Shown here: piece by piece, positions 46,201-56,808 of the stretch
How positions within the stretch are numbered: position 1 is the first letter of the stretch
Layout: each line of letters begins with the position of its first letter
From: Puccinellia tenuiflora
Taxonomy: Eukaryota; Streptophyta; Magnoliopsida; Poales; Poaceae
Direction of reading: 5' to 3'
Length of the DNA stretch: 64,000 nt
Assembly: GCA_012064385.1 (NCBI GenBank)
Contig: QRDG01002501.1
Span: forward strand, 194,933 to 258,932
Made by a program: the position numbers and the translations under genes
The notes under the pieces: model-generated
Database searches by the model: none
What the model saw: only the letters and a program-made list of their open reading frames with translations
Told to the model about the DNA's origin: nothing

Positions 46201-47525
46201 AAAGAATCAGGATGAAGCTCAACAAAGCAATTGTTATCAAAGGCAAGTTTACTAGCGGAGACAAGATTTTTGCTAATGTGTGGAGTATGTAGGACATTTT
46301 TGAGACGTAGAGAGGAATTATTTGAACCAAGTAAAGAGGATTCACCAACGTGTAAGATAGGCATATACGTACCATTGGCCACTTGGATCTGATCGTGGCC
46401 CTTGTAGCTCTCCTGGACATGGAGTCGTTCCATTTCATTGGTCATGTGATCCGTCGCGCCGGAATCCATGTACCAGTGCGGGTCGGCGACATCGCTGGAG
46501 TTGGTGTAGTTGGCTGCCCGATGTGACGTCTCCGGCTGAATGGCGTGGTCGAACCGAGAGTAGCAGCGAAGTGCGTCATGTCCGTAGACATGGCAGATCT
46601 GGCATGTGGACTTGCCGCCGCGTCCATGCCCACCTCCTCCTTGGGCGTTGCCACGCCCGTAGTGGTCGCCGCGATCGCCACCATTGCGGCCTCCACCGTA
46701 GCCGCCGCCATAGCCACCTCCGTTGCCGTTGCGGCCTCCTCCATAGCCGCGGCCGCCACCGTCACCGCGTCCGCGGCCACCACCGCCACGGCCAAAGCCG
46801 CCGCGTCCGCCTCCACGCGAAGCATTGTTGGCGGAGTGCTGAAACTGAGGGGAGCCATTGGGCGCGCGATCGCCATTGCGCGCCTCGTATGCGACCATGT
46901 GGCCGTACAGATCGCCGAGGGTGAAGTCGTCCTTGCCCCTCGAGGCAATCACGGAGATGGAGGCGGTGAAGTTGTCGTAGTCGTCGCCGAGGCCACCAAG
47001 GATGTAGGAGATGATCTCCGAGTCGCGGAGGGGATTGCCGACCGTCGCCATGGTGTCAGCAATCTTCTTCACATGATTGTAGTAGTCGGACATGGACATG
47101 TCCCTTCTCTTCGGCCGTACGAGCGCCGAGCGAAGTTGCACGATCTTCGCTTGTGACCGGGATGCGAACATCCGATCAAGAGTGTCCCATACCTGGGCCG
47201 CCGTCCCGAGCAGCAGCACATGGCCAACTACGGACGGCATCAGGGAGGCCAGCAAACCACTAAGGATCTGCTGGTCTTGCTTGAACCAGACGGCGTACTC
47301 TGGGTTGTCCACCTGAGTGGAGCTCCCTGTCGCCGCCGCGATCTTCTTCGGTGGAGCGACCCTGGTTCCATCTACCAGGTCAGCCAGATCAAGGCTGTAG
47401 AGAGCTGGGAGGGCTTGAGCCCTCCATAGGAGATAGTTGTCGGCGTCGAGCTTGATTGTGATCGCGGTGGCAAGAGCTTGTTGGATGTTGACGGCCGGGG
47501 CAGAGGGCGAGTTGTTTGGAGCCAT
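43185..47525 (-). CDS. Copia gag-protease-integrase-RT-RNase H polyprotein
   Basis: This single 1,446-residue polyprotein is processed by its own protease into capsid, protease, integrase and reverse transcriptase. Domains in order: UBN2-type gag (about 20-220); Gly/Arg-rich segment (238-305); one zinc knuckle C308-X2-C311-X4-H316-X4-C321; and aspartic protease DSGATDH (354-360). The integrase has its HHCC module (HRRLGH and CDACQQAK) and the D, D, E residues of HTDVWGP, SDWGGEY and NGAIERKH. RT has KARLVAKGFTQ and the catalytic YVDDIII. RNase H has YTDADWAG, STEAEYKA and WCDNLGA. No stop or frameshift is present, and all catalytic residues I can check are intact. The start is the first Met, about 15 bp after the primer site. 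The stop lies inside the 3' LTR. Confidence 0.95.
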   Translation of the reverse strand: MAPNNSPSAPAVNIQQALATAITIKLDADNYLLWRAQALPALYSLDLADLVDGTRVAPPKKIAAATGSSTQVDNPEYAVWFKQDQQILSGLLASLMPSVVGHVLLLGTAAQVWDTLDRMFASRSQAKIVQLRSALVRPKRRDMSMSDYYNHVKKIADTMATVGNPLRDSEIISYILGGLGDDYDNFTASISVIASRGKDDFTLGDLYGHMVAYEARNGDRAPNGSPQFQHSANNASRGGGRGGFGRGGGGRGRGDGGGRGYGGGRNGNGGGYGGGYGGGRNGGDRGDHYGRGNAQGGGGHGRGGKSTCQICHVYGHDALRCYSRFDHAIQPETSHRAANYTNSSDVADPHWYMDSGATDHMTNEMERLHVQESYKGHDQIQVANGTYMPILHVGESSLLGSNNSSLRLKNVLHTPHISKNLVSASKLAFDNNCFVELHPDSFLVKDRNTRQTLLHGRAHEGLYPVPRPCHRQAHLTTPSKDVWHRRLGHPSSTIVQAIISANKLASSSNKELAGHVCDACQQAKARQLPYELSSRVSTFPLELVHTDVWGPAVKSSGGFSYYVSFLDDFSKFTWVYLLKHKSDVEHVFYQFQKRVEISLGTKIRSVQSDWGGEYHKLHQYFHDTGITHRLSCPHTHQQNGAIERKHRHLVETALALLAQACVPIRFWDDAILTACYLINRMPSRTIHNATPVSKLFKLPVKYDALRVFGCACWPNLRPYHNRKLSFRSTRCVFLGYSPDHLGFKCLDRSSGRIYVFRDVVFDETVYPFSTDNSSSNSQPTEDLLLLPEPVGDSSPGNDMDCATNLVPSSAVSGATDHVDHAEHGVHALPYVDHGAPASPGPAHDASSDEESPSPSTPPTPSPGPAHEGDPVSPVSSSSPTPTPSPAPAPAAHPMRTRLRNNVVQPVKLFDGVVRYDITKRAFAAEPVSHHDAIGVPAWKDAMDVEFAALCLNNTWRLVEPPKGHHIVGCKWVYKLKQKPDGTIDRYKARLVAKGFTQRAGIDYTDTFSPVVKPTTVRLILSIAVSRNWVLRQVDVQNAFLHGDIQEEVYMSQPPGYVDPHRPHHVCRLQKSLYGLKQAPRAWYSKLSVKLQSLGFTPSKADTSLFIFLDTRVTIYMLIYVDDIIIAGSCHLAVERLLKKLRDSFAVKDLGELSYFLGVEVSRMADGIALSQFRYATDLLRKVNMQNCKGSTTPMSASDKLSRNSGTLLTNAEAFMYRSTVGALQYLCLTRPDIAFAVNKACQFLSAPTDVHWSVVKRILRYVKDTLQVGLSIRHSMSTELSVYTDADWAGCPDDRRSTGGYAVFYGPNLISWSSRKQPTVSRSSTEAEYKAIANGTAEVTWLQSVLRELGVFQQQAPILWCDNLGATFLTANPVFHARTKHIEIDFHFVREKVSARALRVRFISTHDQVADIFTKALGKEAFDRLKYGLNLVSTRSDRGGLLNGVS
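43205..43216 (-). other. Polypurine tract of the Copia element
   Basis: Minus strand TCGAGGGGGGC abuts the 3' LTR. Confidence 0.75.
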
Positions 47526-47540
47526 GGATGATCAAAGAGC

Positions 47541-47557
47541 GGTAGGCTCTGATACCA
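47541..47557 (-). other. Primer-binding site (initiator Met tRNA)
   Basis: Minus strand TGGTATCAGAGCCTACC, directly adjacent to the 5' LTR. Confidence 0.92.
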
Positions 47558-47763
47558 TGTAAAAGAACATAGATTGGTTTGGTTGTGCCGTACCTCTCAA
47601 GGGTAGGCTTGACTGTATATTTATATGCTCAATGCATCTAGGGTTTACAACTTGGTTAGGATTTACAACAACCTAACTAACACCATAGCTATCTAGACAA
47701 TATACAGTTAGCTCTACGAGATAGGATCGTATCCGCTCCTTTGTCAACCGACTCCGTTTAACA
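47558..47763 (-). repeat. 5' LTR of the Copia element
   Basis: 206 bp, TG to CA. It contains a minus-strand TATA-like stretch (CATATAAATATAC, about 47615-47627) that should drive the element. Confidence 0.95.
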
Positions 47764-47768
47764 AGTTT

Positions 47769-48520
47769 GACCCATAATTCGTGTCCTGAACAGAACGGTC
47801 CTGCCTGCCGTGTGACACGTTCGAAGTAGAAAAATTAGGTTCAGGGACACGTCCCAAGACAGCATCAAGTCTTGGCAGTCGACATTAGCATCCAAGGAAA
47901 TGTACTTTGTCTGGTCTTGGACGATGCTTGTGGTGACCGTCCCCATCGTTTCTGCTTCAATTTTTATGGTGACAAGCAGTGCTTGCACGAAAAGGACCAG
48001 AACTTGCGATCTGTGTGTACCGAAATAGCTAGGGTCGTGCAACGCCGTGTTTACTGCCTGATTGGTGGCTGGTTACTGCCAGGACCAATGACCGGGACCA
48101 GGTTGAGCGACCAATGGGGACGTGACTGGTGTTTCGGCCGTACTGCCGGGATTGATTTGACGCCATGCGAACGTGTTTGGCTCGGCCGCCTCGTGCCATG
48201 CGAGTCGTCGTCTCAACAGTCGGCGACTTCGATCTTCGATCAGATGGTTGATATAGCGGACAAATCGTGTGAATGGGGTTAGCACTTGTAATTCGACGCG
48301 GACAAATCGGAAATTCTGGCTTTAAAAGTGCTCTTCTGCTAATTCTCAGTTGATAGAGAATTAAGTTGGAGAGCTCGGTCGATTCTTTGCTCGTTGGATT
48401 CATATCATGATTCATGCATCTTAGAGTTGCACGTGGGTTACAATTATGTATGAGGTCATAATTGCATGTGCCATTGGGTAACCGTGAATCAAATTAAGTC
48501 GCATCCTTAAAATTCTCGAA
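47769..48520. other. Spacer with one 136-codon open frame
   Basis: An open frame at 47872-48282 (plus) has mixed composition and Cys/Trp residues but no motif that I recognise. It is not called as a gene. Confidence 0.4.
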
Positions 48521-48534
48521 CAACAATTTACCTC

Positions 48535-48840
48535 TTTAGGGCTCCTCTAACTCATAGAATTCATAAAAGATTTATGTATGATTGAAACCTATAGAAATTT
48601 TTCTTTGTAAGTCGTTTTATTCATAGGATCATATCCTATAGAAAATAATAACACAGGAATCTTATAGTCTAAATTTCATAGAAAAAATAACAGTAGGTTA
48701 GACTTGATGGAAAATTCTTCACCACAATCAAAGATAATTCCTATTTCCATAAAATCAATGTAAACATGACATCCCAATCCTACAGGTTTGTTATTTCTAT
48801 ACGTTTCCTATCCTAAGAATCAAAGAAACACTTAAGTGTT
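48535..48840. mobile_element. Degenerate Tourist-like MITE (tentative)
   Basis: It begins GGGCTCCTCTAACTCATAG and ends with a loosely complementary ATCAAAGAAACACT. The interior is rich in CATAGGATT/AATCCTATG words, as in a common grass MITE whose ends read GGGCTCCTTTGATTC. Termini and TSD are too eroded for certainty. Confidence 0.4.
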
Positions 48841-49041
48841 TTCATTCAAAGATTCAACGTATAGCTCAAAGCGGTGTTATTAGTGCACTAACCTATCAAC
48901 ATGTCTTCAAGGCTTTTCTAAACCCAAATAACCGATAAATATTAAGCAAACCCCCAAATAAGACAAAATCCCTTCAAAACCAATAAAGTACAAACAAACT
49001 CTTCGGAGCAAATCTCATAACTAGAATCCGACCGCACTTGT

Positions 49042-49359
49042 ATCACCATTGTTTTTTTTTGCGAAACACAGTACAACCAGACGCTTACATACACGCGCAC
49101 ACACTCATCTCTATGAACGCACACACGTACACCCTACCCCTATGAGCACCTCCGAGAGACTGAGCCGGCGGGTCGAGTCTTGAGATTGACGAAGTCACCA
49201 AGGCGCCTCGCTGTCGACGGGAACGTCGCCTCCCATTGAAGAATAATCCGCCTAAATGAGAAACACCAGTGTCAAGCCTGGGGTTTGAACTATGATGGGC
49301 TGGGGGTAGAACCACCCTCCTAACCATCCTACCACAGGCAGGTTCTCATCACCATTGTT
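49042..49359 (-). mobile_element. Au-type SINE, minus strand, 12-bp TSD
   Basis: ATCACCATTGTT occurs at 49042-49053 and 49348-49359. The body (49054-49347, 294 bp) read on the minus strand starts with a tRNA-like head. It has an A-box-like GTGGTAGGATGGTTAGG and a B-box-like AGTTCAAACCCC. It proceeds through GACACTGGTGTTTCTC and GACGTTCCCGTCGAC and ends TGTACTGTGTTTCGC plus poly(A). These blocks match the Au SINE family of grasses as I know it. Confidence 0.88.
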
Positions 49360-49459
49360 GTTATGCCCAAAGGGAGGATGAAGGAGACCGGAGCAACCGA
49401 TGAGCCATTCACATAGACCCCAATAGGAAATCTTGTTTTTTTCATTGCAATATCCACCT

Positions 49460-49625
49460 GCCACGCACAGGGGCGGAGGCAGCGGGACCATCAGGTGCCC
49501 CGCCACCCCTACCAATTTGAATTCCTTGGTAAATTTTAAATTATAGAGTTTTTTTGGTATTTATTTTGGGCGGCCCCCTCGACATGAATATTTTTGGATT
49601 TCCGGCCTCCATCCCTGGCCACGCA
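49460..49625. mobile_element. hAT-type MITE, 150 bp, 8-bp TSD
   Basis: The element at 49468-49617 starts CAGGGGCGGAGGC and ends GGCCTCCATCCCTG. GCCACGCA flanks it on both sides (49460-49467 and 49618-49625). CAGGG-type ends plus an 8-bp TSD identify hAT. Confidence 0.88.
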
Positions 49626-51229
49626 TGGTAGGTTCTAACAGGACGAGGTATAGGACAACACCATGGGCCACGCCAACGGTTGGGCGTAGGTGTCATCTAG
49701 AACCGAGAAATAGCTCCTTGAAAGTACATATAGAATCCCTAAGTTGTTTTCGATTATTTATAAAAAGACGGTTAGGGAACAAACCCCACGTTCCTAGAAT
49801 TGTTGTTTCATTTGAAAATGCTTAACACATGATTAGTGGAGCTCTTCTATTATATCTGGATCGAGCATGATACAAAAGTGGATCATGTTAGTTGACCCTT
49901 CGAAATATTATGAAAATATATAAGCTCATATATGTGTAATCTGTTTTCATGAGTCATAGGTAAGATGTACTATTAAGAGGGACACTTGGCAAAGCAGATG
50001 AAAAGATACCCTCAGAAATTTCCACAAAGTTTGCCTTTTCAAATCGACTAAAAAATCTCCAAACTCACTCTTTTATGCTTTTTCGGTACCTTTCGATGCT
50101 TTCATACTGGTACCTCCGACCATGTGCGTTTGTGACACTAGGAGAGGCATGTTTTTTATGTGTCTTTGTTTTTGGTGGTACTACTTAGTTTGGTATACTA
50201 TCGGAACCACCGAGTCTTCATAAACTCCGCCGAGGAAAGTCCATTGTATATGGCCGAAACTTTGGAGTCAAATTTATCTCCTACCTCTGAGGAAGGACTT
50301 CGTAGTTTTCTATCCATCTCTGATTTTGATGGTATTCTGTTCGAGACTGCACCTTCGAGGTGATTCTCAGTCGATACTAATGTGGACACAAACTAGAAGT
50401 TACTGAAAGGGGAACCTCTGAGAATACCTAAGGGTATAGACCATCTTTTAAGGTCTTCTCTTTCTACTGGTAGACCCGAGCTTTCGACGTGTTACCTCCG
50501 AAATTCAGTTTTCCTGGTCTTAAAATGCAAACTTTGTACTTGTCTGGTGTCTTTTGATTTCACCATTCGGCACTAACGAGCTAGTTAGTTTGCCAGTAAC
50601 AATCATGTTTCTTCCTATGTGTATAAATAGATATCCCCCAAGGCAAAACAAGACTTTTTGGAGCAGTTTTCGGAGAGAATGGAGAGCCTTTCTTGACCAT
50701 ACCTTTACTTACCTCTCATACACCTAGATATAAAAGTTCATTGCATTTTTTTTAGATCTAACGTGCTTTTGAAGCCATACCTTAGTGATATAAGTGTTAG
50801 GGATTCTACTAAGTGAAAGCCAAGTGTTGTTACTTCTTGGAGGGTGTGCACCTCCTAGCCAGTTAGGGAGTCACTTTGAAACTGACCAAGAGTTTGTGGA
50901 GGTTGTTGGTCGCCTACTTCATGTGAAGATATCTTTTTGTGGTTAATTGGGCATGCATGGACTAATTCTCCTAGGTCAAGGATAAGTAGGTTGGTCTTTG
51001 TTACCAAGGATTTAGTGTCCTTTGGACCATGTGTCCTATGTGTCTCCAACCGGGAAATATGATAGCGGCACTATCCGAACCCCGGGATACATTCTCGTGT
51101 TTACGATCACTTTCCCTAGATCATTTCCATACTTGTTATCTATTTTTCCACAAGATATAACTTTTTTGAATTGCATGCTTATGGTGTTTTAGTCAACCAC
51201 ATAAAACAACTTGATAAAATTGTAAACTT
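49626..51229. other. Spacer, possibly with an eroded LTR
   Basis: Scattered GGTACCTCCGA, ACCTCCGAAAT and CACCGAGTC words (about 50090-50510) resemble the score-like repeats of some grass LTRs. No ends can be fixed and no gene is seen. Confidence 0.3.
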
Positions 51230-52379
51230 TCTTTTAAATATTATTATATCTTTGAACAACTTTGTAGATAGACAATTTATTTTTATAAGAGTGAAATTTT
51301 CTGTTTTGGCAAAGTAAGAGAGTTGAGGACCAATACATGAATTTATTTGGGTCTGAATCAGGGTCCCTTCCTTTTCGTTATTTGGGCGTGCCAGTTCATT
51401 TCATAAGGTAATGAATAGTGAGTGGAAACTAGTGGAAGATCAATTTGAAAGAATGCTGACCGGCCAGCTGGTTGGGAAAATTGTTATCATATTGTTATCG
51501 CCTTGTCCTCATGAATTCTAGCCTAACTTGCTTACCAATGTTCGTGCTATCTTTTTTCGAGATACTTAAGGTTAGTTTTTTTAGATTGTGTTTCTCTTGG
51601 CAAAGTGACTGGCATAAGAGAATGGAGCATCGTATAGCAGCCAAAGGATCATGGTGGACTAGGAGTGGAAGATTTATACATAAAAAATAAAATTTTATTT
51701 AGCTAATAGCTTTTTAAACATTCATATGAGAACGATGTGCGGCAAGAATTATTACATAATAATTGTATATGCTCTAAAACATTACCTCAAGCTAAATCAA
51801 AACCAAATGACTCTCCTTTGGAAAGGTCTAGTAAAGGAGGATTTGTTTAGTAGAGGTTCCTTTCAAGTTGGCAATGGTTTAAACATCCATTTTTTAAGGA
51901 TACTTGGCTTGGTGATTCGTCGTTATCTGATCAATACCCATCCGTATATAACATTGCCCACAAGTGTTATGTTAGTAAGCTAAATATAGATTTTAGATGG
52001 GTCTTAAGAGAACAAATGGATAAGACGGTTAAATTTTGTTCAACGAGGGATGGACCTAGAGTTATCACACTAACTGGTTGTCTAGAAGTTAACATTATCC
52101 GGTTTGTTCAGGGTAAAATCCATGTATCTTGATTACGCGACGGACAACACTAGTTTTTTTCTTAAACATATTTGGAAACTGAAATTCCCACGAAAAATTA
52201 ACAAAACATTTTTTTCGATAAAAGGAATTTCATTTCAATGTATCAACGATACAAAGTATGCCTACACCCGGCCTCTGCATAGCAAAGATGCACACAGGCA
52301 AAAAAACAAAAAACGAGAATACAGACCAAAACACAGGCGCAATACAAGAATGACTACAACGCCTATGTCTAAGGAGGGC

Positions 52380-54761
52380 CTATATGAAGATCTCTAGGCC
52401 ACCCATGTCGGATAATAATATCCCTTGCCGTGAGCTCCAGTCGTGCAACGCCACCATAAAAAGTTCTCGATTTTCCACACATTGTAATGTGGACCACGAA
52501 CGAAGCAAACTTATGCACCGGTAAAGTACCTGTAATAGAGATGTATTTTTATCATTAAAAAGTAAAAACCTTGTCATTCCTACATAGCCACAGCGAACAT
52601 ATAACGGCTAGCGCTCCCACTCTAATAATAGTTCTATCTTTACGATCGACACCATGCAGCCAATTACCAAAAATGTTTGCAACAGAGCGTGGTGGATATA
52701 AGTTAGAAGCTATCTGAATGGCGGACCATATAGAACGAGCAACCTTGCATTGGAAGAATAAGTGTTTGATTGTTTCATCATGTGTACAAAAAACACACTT
52801 TGTGCTTCCTTGCCAGTTGCGTTTGACCAGGTTGTCTTTGGTCAGAATAACCCCTTTACGAAGATACCACGCAATTTTTTTTAATTTGAGCGGTATCTTC
52901 ATACACCAAATTTTCTTATTATTATCAACCGGCATGTCGGAATGCAACAAGGCTCTATACATTGAATCTACAGAGAATAACCCGTTCCCATTTAGATTCC
53001 AACGACTCATCAGACCCTTGTGATAACTGAACCGAAGCCAGTCGCCCCAATAAGGCATTCCACAACACAAGGCGTGGTCCATAGAGAATACGTCTGAACG
53101 TCATATTAGGAGGCGATGTTTGCATAACCGAAGCTAGCGTATCACTCTTATGACGTACAATATTGTATAGAGTTGGATATTGTTCTCGGAGGGTGGTATT
53201 GCCTAACCATTTATCCTCCCAAAAACGAATTTCCGTTCCATCCTTAATGTTAAAGGCACCATAGCGAAAGAAGTATTTCTTTGTCGCCATTAGCCCAGCC
53301 CAAAAGTGAGAATTCCCAGGTTTCCAATACACCTGAGACAAAGCTTTTGAGCCAACATATTTTCTTCTGAGAAGTGTTTGCCAAACACCATCCTCGGTTA
53401 GCAGCTTAAAAAGCCACTTACCAAGGAGAGCCGTATTCTTGACCTGAAGGTCATTAATACCCATACCTCCCTGGTATTTTGGACGGCAAACCACCTCCCA
53501 TTTAGCCAGTCGATACTTTTTTTTTCACTATCCCCTTGCCAAAAGAATCTAGATCGGAAATAATTCAATTTATGTGAGACACCTTTTGGTAACTGAAAGA
53601 AAGATATCATATACAGTACCATATTACTTAATGCTGAGTTTATGAGAACCAATCTTCCACCTTGGGATAGTAGCTTTCCTGTCCAACTACTCAACCTAGC
53701 CTACAGACGTTCTTCGACATGCTTCCATTCAGCTTTAGTCAATCTCCTATAGTGTATTGGAATTCCCAAATACCTAATAGGAAATTGCCCCTGTGCACAA
53801 CCAAATAATTCAGCATACTGCACAGCCACTTCCTGGGCCTCGCTGAAACAAAACAACTCACTTTTATGGAAATTTATCTTCAACCCAGATAGTTGCTCGA
53901 ATGCTGAAAGAATTAATTTCAGATACATAGCCTTCTCCAAGTCGTGATCCATAAAAAGTATAGTGTCGTCTGCATACTGATGGACACGTAACCCACCATC
54001 AACTAGATGTGGAATCACCCCTACAAATAGACCATCGATTTGGCATGCTCAATCATGATAGCCAACATATCAGCCACTATATTAAATAGTATAGGCGATA
54101 ATGGATCACCTTGACGTAGACCTTTCTTTGTTTGGAAGTAACGACCAGTCTCATTATTGACTTTGATTGCCACACTCCCTTCAGAAACAAATTCGTGTAC
54201 CCAAGCACACCATTCCTCCGAGAAACCTTTCATCCTCAGCGTTTGCTGGATGAAAGGCCATTTGACCTTGTCATAGGCTTTCTCAAAGTCAATTTTCAAA
54301 ATGACACCATTGAGCTTTTACCGATGCATCTCGTGTACCGTTTCATGCAATATTGCCACCCCATCCAGAATATTTCTACCTTGCATGAAGGCTATCTGGG
54401 TCGGCCGTACCACATGATCCGCCACCGAATTAAGTCTCAATGTTGCAGTTTTTGTGAATATTTTGAAACTAACATTAAGTAGGCAGATTGGCCGATATTG
54501 TTGTATCCTCTCCGCATAATTAATTTTAGGTAATAAAATAATTTCCCCGAAGTTAAGATAGACCAATTCCAAGTTGCCTCCATGCAAACAACAGAAAAGT
54601 TCCAACAGGTCAGACTTAATGACATCCAAGTAGTGTTGATAAAATTCCGCTGGGAAGCCATCTGGACCTGGTGCCTTATTATATTCCATTGCGAAAACAG
54701 CCTTCCTAACCTCCTCCTCTGTGAATGGCGAAGTTAAAAAAGTGTTTTCCTCATCGGACAC
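52380..54761 (-). pseudogene. LINE ORF2 reverse transcriptase and zf-RVT domain, broken
   Basis: Reading from 54761 down: RT start with EYNKAPGPDGFPAEFY, RPICLLNVSFKIFTK and MQGRNILDGVAI; an in-frame TAA near 54317; then KIDFEKAYDKVKW and GLRQGDPLSPILFN; a frame change near 54020; then HQYADDTILF with the catalytic Asp pair; a TAG near 53702; then the thumb; and a zinc-binding domain with CVFCTHDETIKHLFFQC. Roughly three stops and three frame changes separate these parts. The enzyme is inactive. Confidence 0.85.
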
Positions 54762-56056
54762 TTAGGGGATATCCTCCGTTCGGGTCTCGTCCAGGGTAAA
54801 ATTCCCTACGTCCGGCTCCCGAAAAAACTTTTTATAATACTGCGTAATGTATGTTTTCAATTCATCCTGACCCTCAAACACACCCTCTTCCTGATTTAAG
54901 GAGTGAATAAGTTTCTTCCTGTGTCTGACATTAGCAACACTATGGAAGTATCTTGTATTCGAGTCTCCTTCAAGAATAAATTGGGCTTTTGATCGTTGGT
55001 ACCATTTGATTTCCTCTTCTCGCAATAGTCGTGCTATCTGCGCATTTGACTGATTCTTAACATCAATCTCATACGGAGATAAAGGACGTACAGCCGCGAA
55101 ACCATCGAGTTCCTCAATTATGGCAGATAAACGAATCTTTTCCTTCTTTAACATACCAGTCATATGGCAGGCCCATCCACGGAGGAAAGTGCGCATATTG
55201 CGAAGTTTATTATTCCATCTTTGGATAGGTGAACCACCTTGCACTGGTCTAGCCCATACCTCTTTTATCAAGTCATCGAACCCCTCCCGATGCAACCATC
55301 CTAATTCAAACTTGAATTGATGGTGCATCGGAGATTTTGGGATCCCGGTGGACAAAAGGATTGGGGCGTGATCCGACAACGACTCTATTCTTTCCAGAGC
55401 GCGTACTGATACCAAAGGATATTTTGACTCCATTCTGTATCCATAAGCACACGGTCTAGTTTTTCATAGGTCGGCTCCGGTAGGCTGTTCGCCCATGTGA
55501 ATTGTCTACCAGTCATGTGCACTTCTCTTAGATCCAAACTGTCTATTACAACATTGAAAAGGAAGGGCCAATGATTGTCAAACCGACCTCTGCTTTTCTC
55601 ATGTGGATATCTGAGCATGTTAAAGTCTCCTCCTATAAGAATAGGATATGGATTATCTCTAGCCAGATTAACCAACTCGCGCAGGAAAGCAGCCTTAAAT
55701 TCTTCTTGGGCAGCGCCGTACACAGCTACCAAACTGCATGTAAAATTATCGGTTTTATTCCGTATGTGAACTTTCAAATGAAAATCACCACCGGAACTAC
55801 CGACCACCTCCATGGAATCCAATTTTACACCAAGTAAGAAGCCCCCCGACCTACCATGCGGCGGACGAGAGTGCCAAGTAAAGTCCAAACCCCCAGATAA
55901 CCGGTTTAGAACATTACTTGAGAAGTCTCGTCTACCCGACTCGGAAATAGCCAGAAAATCCAAATCATGATCCCTCACACATTGAGCAATATGTAAATGT
56001 TTAGCCAAGTCACCAAGACCTCTGCTATTCATAAAAATGCCATTCATCGGGAACAT
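54762..56056 (-). pseudogene. LINE ORF2 endonuclease and linker, frameshifted
   Basis: The endonuclease begins near 56044 (MNGIFMNSRGLGD). It shows LAISESGRRDF, the GGDFNMLR motif and FTWANS, then changes frame near 55430. SDHAPILLSTG and a linker rich in Arg/Glu (ILEGDSNTRYFH) follow in the frame 55433-54762. That frame ends in an in-frame TAA directly before RT. It encodes the target-nicking domain of the element. Confidence 0.85.
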
Positions 56057-56808
56057 TTTTTTGATTTTGACACTTCCACCTTCTTCTGAGGTTTATGGTT
56101 CTTTTTAGAGTTAGAACCCTTGGATTTACGACGGGAGGCTTGTAAGTCCAAGACGGACTCAAGCCTTGTCTCATCCAAGCTCACCTCCGTTACCTCCCCC
56201 ACTAGATGAGATAAAAGCTGACCATCTTCTGTGGCTTCCGCTTCATTCTCTTCTAACAGGGGGGTAAAATGACTACTCTACGCATTAGGGGTTACCCTAA
56301 GACGGTCAAACTCTAAATGACGCAAAGCATTAGCAGACACTGAAACCTCCTCCTCGTTCCTCCCCAAATTAACACCAACGGCCACTAATCTAGACGCTAG
56401 GCAAGGTGTAGCAAGCTGAAGGAAAGACTTGGAAGGAAATTTCATACCTTGCGCAGCGGTGTCATTCAACGCCGCCTTACGCCTCATCGCCTTGGCCATC
56501 GAGTCCTCATCCGTCATGGCTGAACCGTCCACCGCCACCGCGTGCTGAGAACTACGTCTCGGCTGCACCTCAGTAACTGGAGCGGCTGCATGAGCCGTCG
56601 GGCCCGTTGGCACCACCGCCTCGGGGGCGTTGGCGATGTAGCAGCCCCCCAAACGGTAGTACCCTTCGCTCCCGGCGACGCATCCGCAACAGGGGCGAAG
56701 GTGAAGTAGCAGCCCCCCTAGCGGTATCCGACAACACTCCCATCGGCGTGACCACATCGGGGGACAATGGCGATGTAGCAGTCCCCCTAGGTGTGGTCAC
56801 TGATGGAA
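56057..56808 (-). pseudogene. LINE ORF1 C-terminal remnant
   Basis: The minus frame from 56757 ends at TAG 56278-56280 but stays open in the same frame to about 56050. It includes KSFLQLATPCLASRL and VSANALRHLEFDRLRV, typical of ORF1 proteins of grass L1 elements, and a Lys/Ser-rich tail just before the ORF2 start. ORF1 proteins bind element RNA. The N-terminal half is missing because the insertion is 5'-truncated. Confidence 0.7.

Larger units (their letters stand above)
42994..47768 (-). mobile_element. Intact Copia LTR retrotransposon, 4,765 bp, 5-bp TSD
   Basis: The element spans 42999-47763, with AGTTT at 42994-42998 and 47764-47768. It has two 206-bp LTRs differing at two positions, a primer site for initiator tRNA-Met, a polypurine tract and one uninterrupted 1,446-codon polyprotein. 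Small size and short LTRs, with a Gly/Arg-rich nucleocapsid, suit the Ale/Retrofit group (tentative). Everything needed for autonomous retrotransposition is visible. Confidence 0.95.

Noticed and set aside
46523..47156. Plus-strand frames of 133 and 203 codons
   Set aside because: Shadows of the Gly/Arg-rich part of the Copia polyprotein on the minus strand.
47872..48282. 136-codon plus-strand frame as a host gene
   Set aside because: No recognisable family or supporting signals; kept only as a note in the spacer entry.
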